Assembly: GCF_001715295.1 (NCBI RefSeq)
Contig: NZ_MDKB01000003.1
Coordinates: forward strand, 699,954 to 763,953
Source: Streptomyces griseus
GTDB lineage: Bacteria > Actinomycetota > Actinomycetes > Streptomycetales > Streptomycetaceae
Direction: 5' to 3'
DNA length: 64,000 nucleotides
The notes beneath the pieces were generated by a model. The model searched no databases and had not been told where the DNA came from. It saw only the letters and a program-made list of their open reading frames with translations. The translations under genes and the position numbers were made by a program. Shown here piece after piece: positions 42,977 through 53,086 of the stretch. The first letter of the stretch is position 1. The number at the start of each line of letters is the position of its first letter.

Positions 42977-44256
42977 TCCGCTTCCGTCCCCTCCGGTTCG
43001 GCCAGCACCGTGACGATCTTGTTCCGGCGGCCGGCCGGCGACTCGGCGGTCAGGCGGATCTTCCGCCCGTCGGGGAGCTCGACCACGGACGAGGCGCCGG
43101 CGATCGGCACCCGCCCGAGCGCCTTGGCCAGCAGACCGCCGACCGTCTCCACGTCCTCGTCGTCGTACTCGTCGAGCCCGAAGAGCTCGCCGAGGTCGCC
43201 GATGTCGAGCCTGGCGGTCACCCGGTAGCAGCCGTTCTCCAGCTCCTGGACGGGCGGGAGTTCGCGGTCGTACTCGTCGGTGATCTCGCCGACGATCTCC
43301 TCCAGGATGTCCTCGATGGTGACGATGCCGGCCGTGCCGCCGTACTCGTCGATGACGACGGCGACGTGGCTGCGCTCCTGCTGCATCTCGCGCAGCAGGT
43401 CACCGGCGTTCTTCGTGTCGGGCACGAACGCGGCGGGGCGCATCGCCGTGGAGACCAGGTCGGCCTCCGCCTCCCGGTTGATGTGCGTCTTGCGGACCAG
43501 GTCCTTGAGGTAGACGATCCCGACGATGTCGTCCTCGTTCTCCCCGGTGACCGGGATGCGCGAGAAGCCGGAGCGCAGGGCGAGGGTCAGGGCCTGCCGG
43601 ACCGTCTTGTAGCGCTCGATGGCGACCAGGTCGGTGCGGGGCACCATCACCTCGCGTACGAGCGTGTCCCCCAGTTCGAAGACGGAGTGCACCATGCGGC
43701 GCTCCTCGTCCTCGATGAGCGACTCCTGCTCCGCGAGGTCGACCATCGCCCGCAGTTCGGCCTCACTGGCGAAGGGGCCCTTGCGGAAGCCCTTGCCGGG
43801 TGTGAGGGCGTTGCCGAGGAGGATGAGGAGCTGCGGGACCGGGCCCATGATCCTGGCCAGCGGCAGCAGGACGTACGCCGCCGCCGTAGCCGTGTTCAGC
43901 GGGTGCTGACGGCCGATGGTGCGCGGCGAGACCCCGATGGCGACGTAGCTGACGAGGACCATGACCCCCATGGCGACGGCCAGCGCCTGCCAGGTCTCGG
44001 AGAACTCCTGCAGGCAGGCGTAGGTGACGAGCACCCCTGCCGACATCTCGCAGGCGACCCGGACGAGCAGCGCCACGTTGAGGTAGCGGGTGGGGTCGGC
44101 GGCCACCTGCTCCAGCTTCGCACTGCCCCGCCGCCCGGAGCGCACGGCTTCCGCCGCCCGGAAACTGGACGTGCGGGCGATACCGGCCTCGGCGCACGCC
44201 GCCAGCCAGCCGACGACGATCAGCAGGACCGCGCCCGAGACGAGAGGGACGCTCAC
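42973..44256 (-). CDS. CNNM/CorC-type (hemolysin C-like) transporter
   Basis: A 427-residue membrane protein. An N-terminal CNNM (DUF21) domain with about four helices (1-150) is followed by a CBS pair (about 195-320, with VREVMVPRTDLVAIERYKTVRQAL and HVAVVIDEYGGTAGIVTIEDILEEIVGEI) and a C-terminal CorC_HlyC domain (about 335-420). The family mediates Mg2+ or Co2+ efflux; the hemolysin name is historical. The GTG start overlaps the ybeY stop (GTGA) and the stop overlaps the next start, so it sits in a tightly coupled phoH-ybeY-corC-mmcQ operon. Confidence 0.92.
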   Translation of the reverse strand: MSVPLVSGAVLLIVVGWLAACAEAGIARTSSFRAAEAVRSGRRGSAKLEQVAADPTRYLNVALLVRVACEMSAGVLVTYACLQEFSETWQALAVAMGVMVLVSYVAIGVSPRTIGRQHPLNTATAAAYVLLPLARIMGPVPQLLILLGNALTPGKGFRKGPFASEAELRAMVDLAEQESLIEDEERRMVHSVFELGDTLVREVMVPRTDLVAIERYKTVRQALTLALRSGFSRIPVTGENEDDIVGIVYLKDLVRKTHINREAEADLVSTAMRPAAFVPDTKNAGDLLREMQQERSHVAVVIDEYGGTAGIVTIEDILEEIVGEITDEYDRELPPVQELENGCYRVTARLDIGDLGELFGLDEYDDEDVETVGGLLAKALGRVPIAGASSVVELPDGRKIRLTAESPAGRRNKIVTVLAEPEGTEAE

Positions 44257-44750
44257 GAGACGGTGGGGGCGGGGGACGGCCCGGTCAGCCCGTGCTCACC
44301 GCGCCAGCCGTCGACGATCGCCGCCTGGAGCCCGAACATCTCGGCCTTCTCGTCCGGCTCCTCGTGGTCGTACCCGAGGAGGTGCAGCACTCCGTGGACG
44401 GTGAGCAGCTGGAGCTCCTCGTCCATGGAGTGCCGGGTCGGCGCCTCCTCGCCCTGCTTCTTCGCGACCTCAGGGCAGAGCACGATGTCACCGAGGAGGC
44501 CCTGCGGGGGCTCCTCGGTGTCCTTGGACGGCGGGCGCAGCTCGTCCATCGGGAAGGACATGACGTCCGTCGGCCCCGGGAGGTCCATCCACTGGATGTG
44601 GAGCTGCTCCATGGCCGCGGTGTCCACCACGATCACCGAGAGTTCGGACAGGGGATGGATGCGCATCCGGGCGAGCGCGTAGCGGGCGATGTCGAGGATC
44701 GCCTGCTCGTCGACCTCGGTTCCGGACTCGTTGTTGACGTCGATCGACAT
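44253..44750 (-). CDS. ybeY: Endoribonuclease YbeY
   Basis: A 165-residue zinc-dependent RNase needed for 16S rRNA 3'-end maturation and ribosome quality control. The metal motif HGVLHLLGYDH gives H119, H123 and H129. TDVMSFPMDE and GDIVLCPEVA are the other family signatures. It lies 12 bp after phoH and overlaps the corC start by four bases, the usual phoH-ybeY-corC order of bacterial genomes. Confidence 0.96.
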   Translation of the reverse strand: MSIDVNNESGTEVDEQAILDIARYALARMRIHPLSELSVIVVDTAAMEQLHIQWMDLPGPTDVMSFPMDELRPPSKDTEEPPQGLLGDIVLCPEVAKKQGEEAPTRHSMDEELQLLTVHGVLHLLGYDHEEPDEKAEMFGLQAAIVDGWRGEHGLTGPSPAPTVS

Positions 44751-44762
44751 GGTGCGCTGCGA

Positions 44763-45785
<1,023 letters not shown>

Positions 45786-45921
45786 GGGCCGGCCCTCGGG
45801 CCTGCGCATACCTCCTTGTACAGGGCAGTCGCCGGTCGACGGCCTCTGGACTCCAAGCGTACGACTCCCCACCGACAACACCGAGCGGTTTACCGGGTGA
45901 TCGTCCGGCGGTCCCCGCCCG

Positions 45922-47037
45922 TCACTGCCGGAAGCCGATCGTGGGCACGGCCCGGCGCAGCGGCCAGCCACGGCTCGCGGCGGGCAGCAAGTCGTCGAGG
46001 AACGCGTACCGCTCCAGTGCCGCCGGGTCCTGGCCGGCGCAGGTGCGTACCCGCTGCCACCAGGCGGCGATCTCGGCCCAGCCGGGTGCGGACAGCGATC
46101 CGCCGAACTCCTGTACGGAGAGGGCCGCGGTGAGTCCGGCGAAGGCGAGGCGGTCGGCGAGCGGCCAGCCCGCCAGCGTGCCGGTGACGAACCCGGCGAC
46201 GAAGACGTCGCCCGCTCCGGTGGGATCCAGGGCCTCCACCTCGATGGCGGGCACCTCGGCCGCGGCCCCGGTCTCCCGGTCCACGGCGTACGCACCCTCC
46301 GCCCCCAGGGTGACCACGGCGAGCGGCACCCGCTCGGCCAGGGCGTGGGCGGCCGCGCGGGGGCACGTGGTGCGGGTGTAGCGCATGGCCTCCTCGGCGT
46401 TGGGGAGGAAGGCCAGGCAGTGCCCGAGGTCGGGCAGCGCGTCCAGGTCCCAGCGGCCGGTCTCGTCCCAGCCGACGTCGGCGAAGAGGAGGGCGCCGTT
46501 ACGGGCCGCGCCCGCCACCCAGGGCTCGCTGCGGCCGGGGGTCAGCGAGGCGATGGCGGCGCGGGCGCGTGGCGGGCAGTGCGGGAAGGTCCGGCCGGGC
46601 AGGGCGGGGGTGGCCGGTGCGGGCGCCTCGTGGCCGTGCGAGACCATGGTGCGCTCGCCCTCGTACGCCATGGAGACGGTGACCGGCGAGTGCCAGCCGG
46701 GAATCGTGCGCGACATGGACAGGTCGATGCCCTCCCCCTGCTGGAGGGCGTCCCAGCAGTACTCGCCGTAGTGGTCGTCGCCGAACGCGGCGGCCAGCGA
46801 GGTGCGCAGGCCGAGTCGGGCGAGCGCGGTGGCCATGTTGGCGACGCCGCCGGGGCTGGATCCCATGCCTCGGGCCCAGGACTCGGTGCCGCGGACCGGA
46901 GCGCTGTCCAGGCCCGTGAAGATGATGTCCAGGAAGACCGTGCCCGTCAGGAAGACGTCGCAGGCGGGGTCCTGCGGGGCGCGCAGCCCGAGCAGGGGGT
47001 CGAGCAGCGGGTCGCTGCCTGTGTGGTCCGTGCTCAC
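45922..47037 (-). CDS. PfkB-family carbohydrate kinase
   Basis: A 371-residue ribokinase-like sugar kinase. Near the start it has CDVFLTGTVFLDIIFTGLD and the substrate-binding SSPGGVANMATALARLGLRTSLAAAFGDDHYGEY. The C-terminal ATP/anion-hole signature is DPTGAGDVFVAGFVTGTL, with the catalytic Asp in GAGD. The sugar cannot be predicted. GTG 47037 has GGGGAG 7 bases upstream. It diverges from an MFS transporter gene across a gap containing a CRP-like site, so a sugar uptake/kinase link is possible. Confidence 0.88.
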   Translation of the reverse strand: MSTDHTGSDPLLDPLLGLRAPQDPACDVFLTGTVFLDIIFTGLDSAPVRGTESWARGMGSSPGGVANMATALARLGLRTSLAAAFGDDHYGEYCWDALQQGEGIDLSMSRTIPGWHSPVTVSMAYEGERTMVSHGHEAPAPATPALPGRTFPHCPPRARAAIASLTPGRSEPWVAGAARNGALLFADVGWDETGRWDLDALPDLGHCLAFLPNAEEAMRYTRTTCPRAAAHALAERVPLAVVTLGAEGAYAVDRETGAAAEVPAIEVEALDPTGAGDVFVAGFVTGTLAGWPLADRLAFAGLTAALSVQEFGGSLSAPGWAEIAAWWQRVRTCAGQDPAALERYAFLDDLLPAASRGWPLRRAVPTIGFRQ

Positions 47038-47436
47038 CGTGCGCTCCCCGGCCGTGGTCGATCTGGACAGTGCGAGTTTCGGCCAGTGTGCCGGAAGTCG
47101 GGCGGCATCCGGGGGGTCCGCGGGCGGTGTGCGCATACGCGCTCCGACCTGCTCCCGACCCGCTCCCACCTGCGCAAACTTGCGGTATTACCCGGTCGAA
47201 AAACACGTAAACCCGAAAGTGACTCACATCACAGCGACGCGGCTTTCCGTGCGCTGTACGCGCTTGATACAAATTGGCCCGCGAGCACCGTTCGGGACAG
47301 TTGACGACGAGTGCCGCGTCTCCCGCTTTTTCCCGCTTCGCCCTCCCCTGCCTTCGTGCGGCTCCACGCCCCCGCCTCACCCCCGCTCTGCCCTCCCCTG
47401 CCTTCTGCCTCTTCTGGCACGTCCTCAGGAACGCCC
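47038..47436. other. 399-bp divergent gap between PfkB kinase and MFS genes
   Basis: No gene is supported. An AT-richer stretch (about 47190-47290) probably holds the promoters and contains the CRP-like site listed separately. A 16-bp direct repeat GCCCTCCCCTGCCTTC occurs near 47340 and 47390. Confidence 0.55.
47218..47233. promoter_or_regulatory. CRP-like site AGTGA-N6-TCACA
   Basis: AGTGACTCACATCACA matches TGTGA-N6-TCACA at 9 of 10 half-site bases. It lies 181 bp before the PfkB kinase start and 204 bp before the MFS start. It is the second such site in the window (see 13611-13626). Confidence 0.45.
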
Positions 47437-48795
47437 ATGTCCTCGCGCCCGCGCGCCGCGTGGCCCTTGGTCGCCGTGTTCACCGCCGGTTACCTCGCCG
47501 CCTATCTCCTCCCCACCATCGTCGGCCGCCTCAGCGTCTACCTGGGGCTGACCTCCGCCCAGGCCGGCCTGGTCGGCAGCGCCCTGCTGCTGAGTTCGGC
47601 ATCAGCCGGTTTCGCCCTGGCGGGACGCGTCGAGCGGTACGGGTCCCGCCGGCCCGCACGGGCCGGCCTGGTCCTGGCCGCGCTGGGTTACGGCTGCGCG
47701 GCACTGACCGGCTCGGTGCCTCTCGTGGTCGCGGGCGTGGTGATCGGCGGGCTCGGCTCCGGAACGGCGACCGCGGTCGCCGCGGCCGGCATCGCCGCGC
47801 AGCGCGATCCGCACCGCACCTCGTCACTGGGGCTGCTGAGCGTCTCGGCGACGGCGGGCGCCCTCTACCTGACCGTCCCCCACCTGGGCGGCGGTCACCG
47901 GCTGCCCTTCGCCTCGATCGCCCTGGTCGCGCTCCTCGTCTGGCCGGCCACCTCCCGGCTCGGCGGCCCGCTGCCCGCGGGCGCGGCCCCGGGTGTGCAG
48001 GGACGGCTGCCGCACCGGCGGTCGGGCCTGGTGCTCGCGGGCGGCATGCTCGTCTGGTCCATGTCCCAGAACGCCCTGTGGGGGGTGAGCAGCCGCATCG
48101 GCGCCGTACAGGTGGGGCTGTCCGAAGTGACGATCGGCGCGGTGTTCGCCGCGGCGCTCGGGGCCGGCCTGCTCGGGGTCATGGGCGCCGGGATGCTGGG
48201 GGCGCGGCTCGGCCGGGCCGTGCCGATCGGCGTCGGCACGATGATCATCGCGGCGAGCATCGTGCTCAGCTCGTCGGCCGAGGGGCTCGGCTCGTTCGCG
48301 ACCGGCGAGATCGTGTGGAACACCTTCTACCCGGTGGTCCTGTCCTACCTCATCGGTCTGGCCGCCTCGCTGGACGTCCGCGGCCGCTGGGCCGTCCTCG
48401 CGGGCTCGGCGGCGTCCGTGGGCACGGCGTGCGGCCCCGTGCTGGGCAGTGTGCTCTCCGAGCAGGCGGGCTACGCCGTGATGGGCCTGATCCTGGGAAC
48501 GGCCACGCTGCTGGTCGCCGCCCCGGTCACCGCCGTCGCGCTGCACACCGGCGGCCGTCCGCTGGTCCCCGGCTCGGTACGGCGCCGCGGCGGCGCCCCG
48601 GCGGCGCTGCTCGCCGCGACGACCGGCAGCCTGTCCGGCGCGGTACCCAAGCTGGGTGCGCCGGAGCAGGCGGTCACGGAGATCAGCGTGCCCGGTCTGC
48701 GCCGCCGGCGGCTGGTCAGGAGCGCGTTCCGAACGGCCGGTCCCGCGGGCGGGTCCGGTCAGTCGAACGCGTACGCCTCGACCTCGGAGAGGTAG
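47437..48795 (+). CDS. MFS transporter
   Basis: A 452-residue polytopic membrane protein with about 12 helices. Hydrophobic segments such as WPLVAVFTAGYLAAYLLPTIVG, AGLVGSALLLSSASAGFAL and VPLVVAGVVIGGLGSGTATAVAAAG fit the major facilitator superfamily, with the basic loop 2-3 RVERYGSRRPARAG. The substrate is unknown. The last about 75 residues are soluble and basic. ATG 47437 is preferred because the preceding open frame is proline/serine-rich non-coding sequence; TCAGGA lies nearby upstream. Its 3' end overlaps the convergent add gene by 37 bp. Confidence 0.85.
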   Translation: MSSRPRAAWPLVAVFTAGYLAAYLLPTIVGRLSVYLGLTSAQAGLVGSALLLSSASAGFALAGRVERYGSRRPARAGLVLAALGYGCAALTGSVPLVVAGVVIGGLGSGTATAVAAAGIAAQRDPHRTSSLGLLSVSATAGALYLTVPHLGGGHRLPFASIALVALLVWPATSRLGGPLPAGAAPGVQGRLPHRRSGLVLAGGMLVWSMSQNALWGVSSRIGAVQVGLSEVTIGAVFAAALGAGLLGVMGAGMLGARLGRAVPIGVGTMIIAASIVLSSSAEGLGSFATGEIVWNTFYPVVLSYLIGLAASLDVRGRWAVLAGSAASVGTACGPVLGSVLSEQAGYAVMGLILGTATLLVAAPVTAVALHTGGRPLVPGSVRRRGGAPAALLAATTGSLSGAVPKLGAPEQAVTEISVPGLRRRRLVRSAFRTAGPAGGSGQSNAYASTSER

Positions 48796-49751
48796 CGCGC
48801 CCTGCGCTCCTCGTCGTGGTCGAGGAAGGCCGCCTCGAAGGAGTTGCGCGCCAGGGTGCGCAGCTGTTCGCGGTCCAGGCCGAGGGCCTCCTGGACGGCC
48901 CGGAAGGTGTCCCCGGCGTAGCCGCCGAAGTAGGCGGGGTCGTCGGAGTTCACCGTGCAGAGCAGTCCGGCGGCCATCATGGCCGGCAGCGGATGGTCCT
49001 CCAGGACGTCGACCGCGCGCAGCCGTACGTTGGACAGCGGGCAGAGCGTGAGCGGCACGCGTTCGGCGACCAGCCGCTCCACCAGCTCGGGGTCCTCCAT
49101 GCAGCGCAGCCCGTGATCGACGCGCTCGACGCCCAGGACGTCCAGGGCCTCGGTGATGTAGGAGGGCGGCCCCTCCTCGCCGGCGTGCGCGACCTTGCGC
49201 AGGCCGAGGGCCCCGGCCGCCTCGTACACCTCGCGGAACGCTGCGGGCGGGTGGCCGACCTCGGCGGAGTCGAGGCCGACGGCGCTGATGCGGTGGAGGT
49301 AGGGCTTGGCGGCCTCCAGGGTCTCCAGGGCCGACTCGGCGGACTTGTCGCGCAGGAAGCACATGATGAGCTGCGTCGAGACGCCGTGCGTCTCCTCGCT
49401 GCGCTCCAGCGCCCTGCCGAGCCCTTCGATCACGGTGCCGATCGGGACGCCGCGGTCGGTGTGGGCCTGCGGGTCGAAGAAGATCTCCGCGTGCCGGACA
49501 CCCTGGGCAGCGGCCCGGGCGAGGTAGGCGTCGGCCAGCTCGGTGAAGTCGTCCTCGGTGCGCAGGACGGCCATGAGCGCGTAGTACAGGTCGAGGAAGC
49601 TCTGCAGGTCGTCGAAGAGGTAGGCGGTACGCAGCTCCTCGGTGTCCGCGTAGGGCAGGTCCACGCCGTTGCGCGCGGCGAGGGCGAAGGCCAGCTCGGG
49701 TTCGAGGGTCCCTTCGATGTGGAGGTGGAGCTCTGCTTTGGGGAGGTGCAC
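48759..49751 (-). CDS. add: Adenosine deaminase
   Basis: A 330-residue zinc hydrolase converting adenosine to inosine. The metal motif HLHIEGT (H9, H11) is near the N-terminus. KVAHAGEEGP carries the catalytic Glu and another His ligand, and CTVNSDDPAYFGG gives the final Asp pair. Full length. GTG 49751 lies 10 bp after the rnz stop, so the genes are probably coupled; no strong ribosome site is visible. The 3' end overlaps the convergent MFS gene. Confidence 0.95.
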   Translation of the reverse strand: MHLPKAELHLHIEGTLEPELAFALAARNGVDLPYADTEELRTAYLFDDLQSFLDLYYALMAVLRTEDDFTELADAYLARAAAQGVRHAEIFFDPQAHTDRGVPIGTVIEGLGRALERSEETHGVSTQLIMCFLRDKSAESALETLEAAKPYLHRISAVGLDSAEVGHPPAAFREVYEAAGALGLRKVAHAGEEGPPSYITEALDVLGVERVDHGLRCMEDPELVERLVAERVPLTLCPLSNVRLRAVDVLEDHPLPAMMAAGLLCTVNSDDPAYFGGYAGDTFRAVQEALGLDREQLRTLARNSFEAAFLDHDEERRARYLSEVEAYAFD

Positions 49752-49761
49752 GGGATTCCCG

Positions 49762-50670
49762 TCACTGGTGTCGGGTGGGTACGGGGACCGTGATCAGGTC
49801 CTTCGCGATGGTCAGTTCGCCCTCGTAGCCGGCGGCCCTGGCCTGGTGCTCGAAGGCGTCCGGGTCGGGGTAGCGCTGCGAGAAGTGCGTCAGCACGAGA
49901 TGCCGCACACCGGCCTCCCGCGCAACCCCGGCCGCCTGCCCGGCGGTGAGGTGGCCGTGGTCGGCGGCGAGGCGGGCGTCCTCGTCGAGAAAGGTCGACT
50001 CGATGACCAGCATGTCGCACCCTTCGGCGAGCGCGTGGGCGCCGTCGCAGAGCCGGGTGTCCATGACGAAGGCGAACCGCTGCCCGCGCCGGTGCTCGGA
50101 CACCTCGTCGAGGGTCACACCGCGCAGGACGCCCTCCCGCTGGATCCGCCCGACGTCGGGTCCGGCGATGCCGTGCTCGGCGAGCTTCGCGGGCAGCATG
50201 CGCCGCCGGTCGGGCTCGGTCAGGCGGTAGCCGTAGGACTCGACAGGATGCGAGAGCAGGTGGCTGTCCAGGGTGTAGGCGTCCGTGGTGGCGAGGACGC
50301 CGTCGGCGGCGACGGGTGCCTCCGCCAGATCCGCGGACGCGCGGTAGGCGGTCGCGTACCGCAGCCGGTCGAAGTAGTGCTGCCCGCTCGCCGGGAAGTG
50401 GGCGGTGACGGTGTGCGGCACCTGGTCGAGGCTGATCCGCTGGATCACCCCGGCCAGGCCCAGCGAGTGGTCGCCGTGGAAGTGCGTGACGCAGATCCGG
50501 TCGATGTCGTGCGCGGCGACGCCCGCCCTCACCATCTGGCGCTGGGTTCCCTCGCCCGGGTCGAAGAGGATGCCCTCGCCGTCCCAGCGCAGCAGGTAGC
50601 CGTTGTGGTTGCGGTGGCGGGTCGGGACCTGGCTCGCGGTGCCGAGGACGACGAGTTCTCGTGCGGACAC
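49762..50670 (-). CDS. rnz: Ribonuclease Z
   Basis: A 302-residue metallo-beta-lactamase-fold RNase that trims tRNA 3' ends. The metal motif HFHGDH (H63, H65, D67, H68) is preceded by LVVLGTASQVPTRHRNHNGYLLRWDGEGILFDPGEGTQRQM, typical of RNase Z. Later ligands appear in FVMDTRLCDGAHALAEGCDMLVIEST and LTHFSQRYPD. The GTG start lies 3 bp after the HIT gene stop. Other MBL hydrolase roles are less likely given the family-specific N-terminus. Confidence 0.93.
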   Translation of the reverse strand: MSARELVVLGTASQVPTRHRNHNGYLLRWDGEGILFDPGEGTQRQMVRAGVAAHDIDRICVTHFHGDHSLGLAGVIQRISLDQVPHTVTAHFPASGQHYFDRLRYATAYRASADLAEAPVAADGVLATTDAYTLDSHLLSHPVESYGYRLTEPDRRRMLPAKLAEHGIAGPDVGRIQREGVLRGVTLDEVSEHRRGQRFAFVMDTRLCDGAHALAEGCDMLVIESTFLDEDARLAADHGHLTAGQAAGVAREAGVRHLVLTHFSQRYPDPDAFEHQARAAGYEGELTIAKDLITVPVPTRHQ

Positions 50671-50673
50671 GGG

Positions 50674-51033
50674 CTAACCGGGGGGCCACTGCATCCCGCG
50701 TCCGCCCATGACGTGGGCGTGCGCGTGGAAGACGGTCTGGCCGGCCCCGGTACCGGTGTTGAGGATGATGCGGTAGCCACTGCCGACGATGCCCTCGTCG
50801 GCGGCGACGAGTCCGGCCTCGCGCAGCACGTCGGCGGCGATCTGCGGCTCGGCGGCGGCGAGCGCGGCGGCGTCCGGGTAGTGCGCCTTCGGGATGACCA
50901 GGACGTGCGTGGGGGCCTGGGGGTTTATGTCGCGGAAGGCGACGGTCGTGTCGCTCTCGCGGACGATGGTCGCCGGGATCTCGCCCGTAACGATCCTGCA
51001 GAACAGGCAGTCGGTCTGCGGCTCTCCCGCCAT
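50674..51033 (-). CDS. HIT family nucleotide-binding protein
   Basis: A 119-residue histidine-triad protein. It starts with CLFCRIVTGEIPATIVRESD and ends with the catalytic triad FHAHAHVMGG (H103, H105, H107). HINT-type members hydrolyse nucleoside phosphoramidates; the natural substrate is unknown. It lies directly upstream of rnz (3 bp) and 168 bp after rsmE, all on the same strand. Confidence 0.93.
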   Translation of the reverse strand: MAGEPQTDCLFCRIVTGEIPATIVRESDTTVAFRDINPQAPTHVLVIPKAHYPDAAALAAAEPQIAADVLREAGLVAADEGIVGSGYRIILNTGTGAGQTVFHAHAHVMGGRGMQWPPG

Positions 51034-51201
51034 GGCCCGGCCTCCTCGGTCGTCTCTCTCGGTGATCGTGCTCCGTGCCCGCCGTACCGGCCGGCGCCGG
51101 CGGTCCCGCGCGTCGCACGGACCGTGATCAGTACACCGGCATGCTAGCGGGCCGTGTCCGCCCGGTGGTGGCGGCTACGGCCCGCCCGGCAGGCGGGGTC
51201 C

Positions 51202-51948
51202 TCAGCCCCAGCGCCCCGTGCGCCCCATCAGCAGCGCGGCGGCGGCCGTCCCCGCCGTCGAGGTGCGCAGCACGCTGGGGCCGAGCCGGTAGGGCGGCGC
51301 TCCCGCGGCGGCGAAGGCGGCGAGCTCCTGGGGGGACACTCCGCCCTCCGGTCCCACCACCAGCACGATCGAGCCCCGGCCCGGGAGCGGGGCGGTCGCC
51401 AGCGCCGCGCTGCCGCTCTCCCGGTCCTCGTGCAGGACTCCCGCGAAGTCCGCGGTGGCGAGCAGCGCGGCGACCTGCTTGGTCGACATGACCTCCGCCA
51501 CCTCGGGAAACCTCACCCGTCGCGACTGCTTCCCCGCTTCGCGGGCGGTACTGCGCCACTTGGCCAGGGACTTGAGTCCGCGGTCGCCCTTCCACTGCGT
51601 GATGCACCGGGACGCCTGCCAGGGGACGATCGCGTCGACGCCCGTCTCGGTCATCGTCTCCACGGCGAGTTCCCCGCGGTCCCCCTTGGGCAGGGCCTGG
51701 ACGACGGTGATGAACGGGGTGGGCGCGGGCGCCTCGCGCACCGGCTCCAGGCCGGTGAGCAGCAGCCGGTCCTTGCCCTCGGCCGCGCGTACGACTCCCT
51801 CGGCCCACCGGCCCCGCCCGTCGGTCAGGACGACGTCCTCCCCGGGGTTCAGCCGCTTCACGGAGACGGCGTGCCGCCCCTCGGGACCGTCCAGGGTGAA
51901 CTCCCGCCCATCGGGCATCTGTTCGACGACGAAGACCGGTGCCGTCAC
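51202..51948 (-). CDS. rsmE: 16S rRNA (uracil-1498-N3)-methyltransferase
   Basis: A 248-residue SPOUT methyltransferase. An N-terminal PUA-like domain (EGRHAVSVKRLNPGEDVVLTDGRGRWAEGVV) is followed by the knotted SAM-binding fold with VVGPEGGVSPQEL and LGPSVLRTSTAGTAAAALLM. It methylates U1498 of 16S rRNA. GTG 51948 overlaps the stop of the preceding nitronate monooxygenase gene by four bases (GTGA) and has GGAGGAG 6 bases upstream. Confidence 0.96.
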   Translation of the reverse strand: MTAPVFVVEQMPDGREFTLDGPEGRHAVSVKRLNPGEDVVLTDGRGRWAEGVVRAAEGKDRLLLTGLEPVREAPAPTPFITVVQALPKGDRGELAVETMTETGVDAIVPWQASRCITQWKGDRGLKSLAKWRSTAREAGKQSRRVRFPEVAEVMSTKQVAALLATADFAGVLHEDRESGSAALATAPLPGRGSIVLVVGPEGGVSPQELAAFAAAGAPPYRLGPSVLRTSTAGTAAAALLMGRTGRWG

Positions 51949-53018
51949 CGGGCACTCCTCCCACTCACTGCCGCACGCGCGGCTTCCGTTTCGGCGGCGA
52001 GCAGGTGCACGAGTTCCCCGGCGGGCAGCTCGCGTGCCATCCGGTGGCCCTGGCCCGCCCACAGGGCCATGCCCTGGGCGTCCCCGCTCTTCGCGGCGGC
52101 CTTGCGTAGACCGCTGGTCAGCTGGTGCACCTGCGGGTAGGCGGCGGGGGCGTACCGGCCGTGCTCGCGTACGAACCGGTTGACCAGCCCGCGCGCCGGG
52201 CGGCCGGTGAAGGCGCGGGTCAGGGCCGTCGTCACGAACAGCGGGTCGGTCAGGGCCTGCTTGTGCAGCGGGTGGGCTCCCGACTCGGGGCAGGCGAGGA
52301 ACGCCGTCCCCAGCTGCGCCGCCTCCGCGCCGGCCGCCAGGACCGCCGTGATCTGGGAACCGCGCATCAGCCCGCCGGCCGCGACCAGGGGCAGCGTGAC
52401 GGCCTCGCGGACCTCCGCGACGAGCGTGAGCAGCCCGGTGCCGGTGAGGCCGCCCTGCGGATCGTCGCGGTGCGTGGACCGGTGTCCGCCCGCCTCGGTG
52501 CCCTGGACGCAGACCGCCCGGGCGCCCGCCCACTGTGCGTTGCGCGCCTCCTGGGCGGAGGTGACCGTCACGACGGTGAACGTCCCGGCCTCCGCGAAGG
52601 CGTCGAGCACCTCCCGGGCCGGGCAGCCGAAGGTGAAAGAGACCACGGGCACGGGGTCCTCGAGCAGGATGGCGACCTTGGCCTCGTAGCCGTCGTCGCC
52701 GTCGGCGTCGGGGTCGCCGAGCGGGGTCTCGTACCAGGAGGCCTCACCGGCGAGCTGGTGGCGGTACACCTCGACGGCGCTCGGGTCGGCGAGCAGCTGC
52801 TGGGGCATGAACAGGTTGACGCCGAAGGGCCGGCCGGTCAGCCGCCGCACGTCTTTGACCTCGTTGTACATCCCGTCCGCCGTCTTGTACCCGGCGGCGA
52901 GGAAGCCGAGGGCCCCCGCCTCGGCGACGGCCCCGGCGAGCTGCGGGCCGGAGACGCCACCCGCCATCGGGGCCTGCACGATCGGATACCGGCAGAGATC
53001 GGTCAGCGCCAAGGACAT
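51945..53018 (-). CDS. Nitronate monooxygenase-like FMN protein
   Basis: A 357-residue TIM-barrel flavoprotein of the 2-nitropropane dioxygenase (nitronate monooxygenase) family. Typical features are YPIVQAPMAGGVSGPQLAGAVAEAGALGFLAAGYK at the N-terminus, VSFTFGCP, VQGTEAGGHRS with the catalytic-type His, and LVAAGGLMRGSQITAVLAAGAEAAQLGTAFL binding FMN phosphate. It would oxidise alkyl nitronates such as propionate 3-nitronate; detoxification is the usual role. ATG 53018 starts the conserved region. It overlaps and is coupled to rsmE. Confidence 0.9.
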   Translation of the reverse strand: MSLALTDLCRYPIVQAPMAGGVSGPQLAGAVAEAGALGFLAAGYKTADGMYNEVKDVRRLTGRPFGVNLFMPQQLLADPSAVEVYRHQLAGEASWYETPLGDPDADGDDGYEAKVAILLEDPVPVVSFTFGCPAREVLDAFAEAGTFTVVTVTSAQEARNAQWAGARAVCVQGTEAGGHRSTHRDDPQGGLTGTGLLTLVAEVREAVTLPLVAAGGLMRGSQITAVLAAGAEAAQLGTAFLACPESGAHPLHKQALTDPLFVTTALTRAFTGRPARGLVNRFVREHGRYAPAAYPQVHQLTSGLRKAAAKSGDAQGMALWAGQGHRMARELPAGELVHLLAAETEAARAAVSGRSAR

Positions 53019-53086
53019 GCCCGCATCGTGCCACGTCCGGTGCACCGTGCCGAATCAGCCGTTTTCCGCATCCCGGCCGGGCACCC

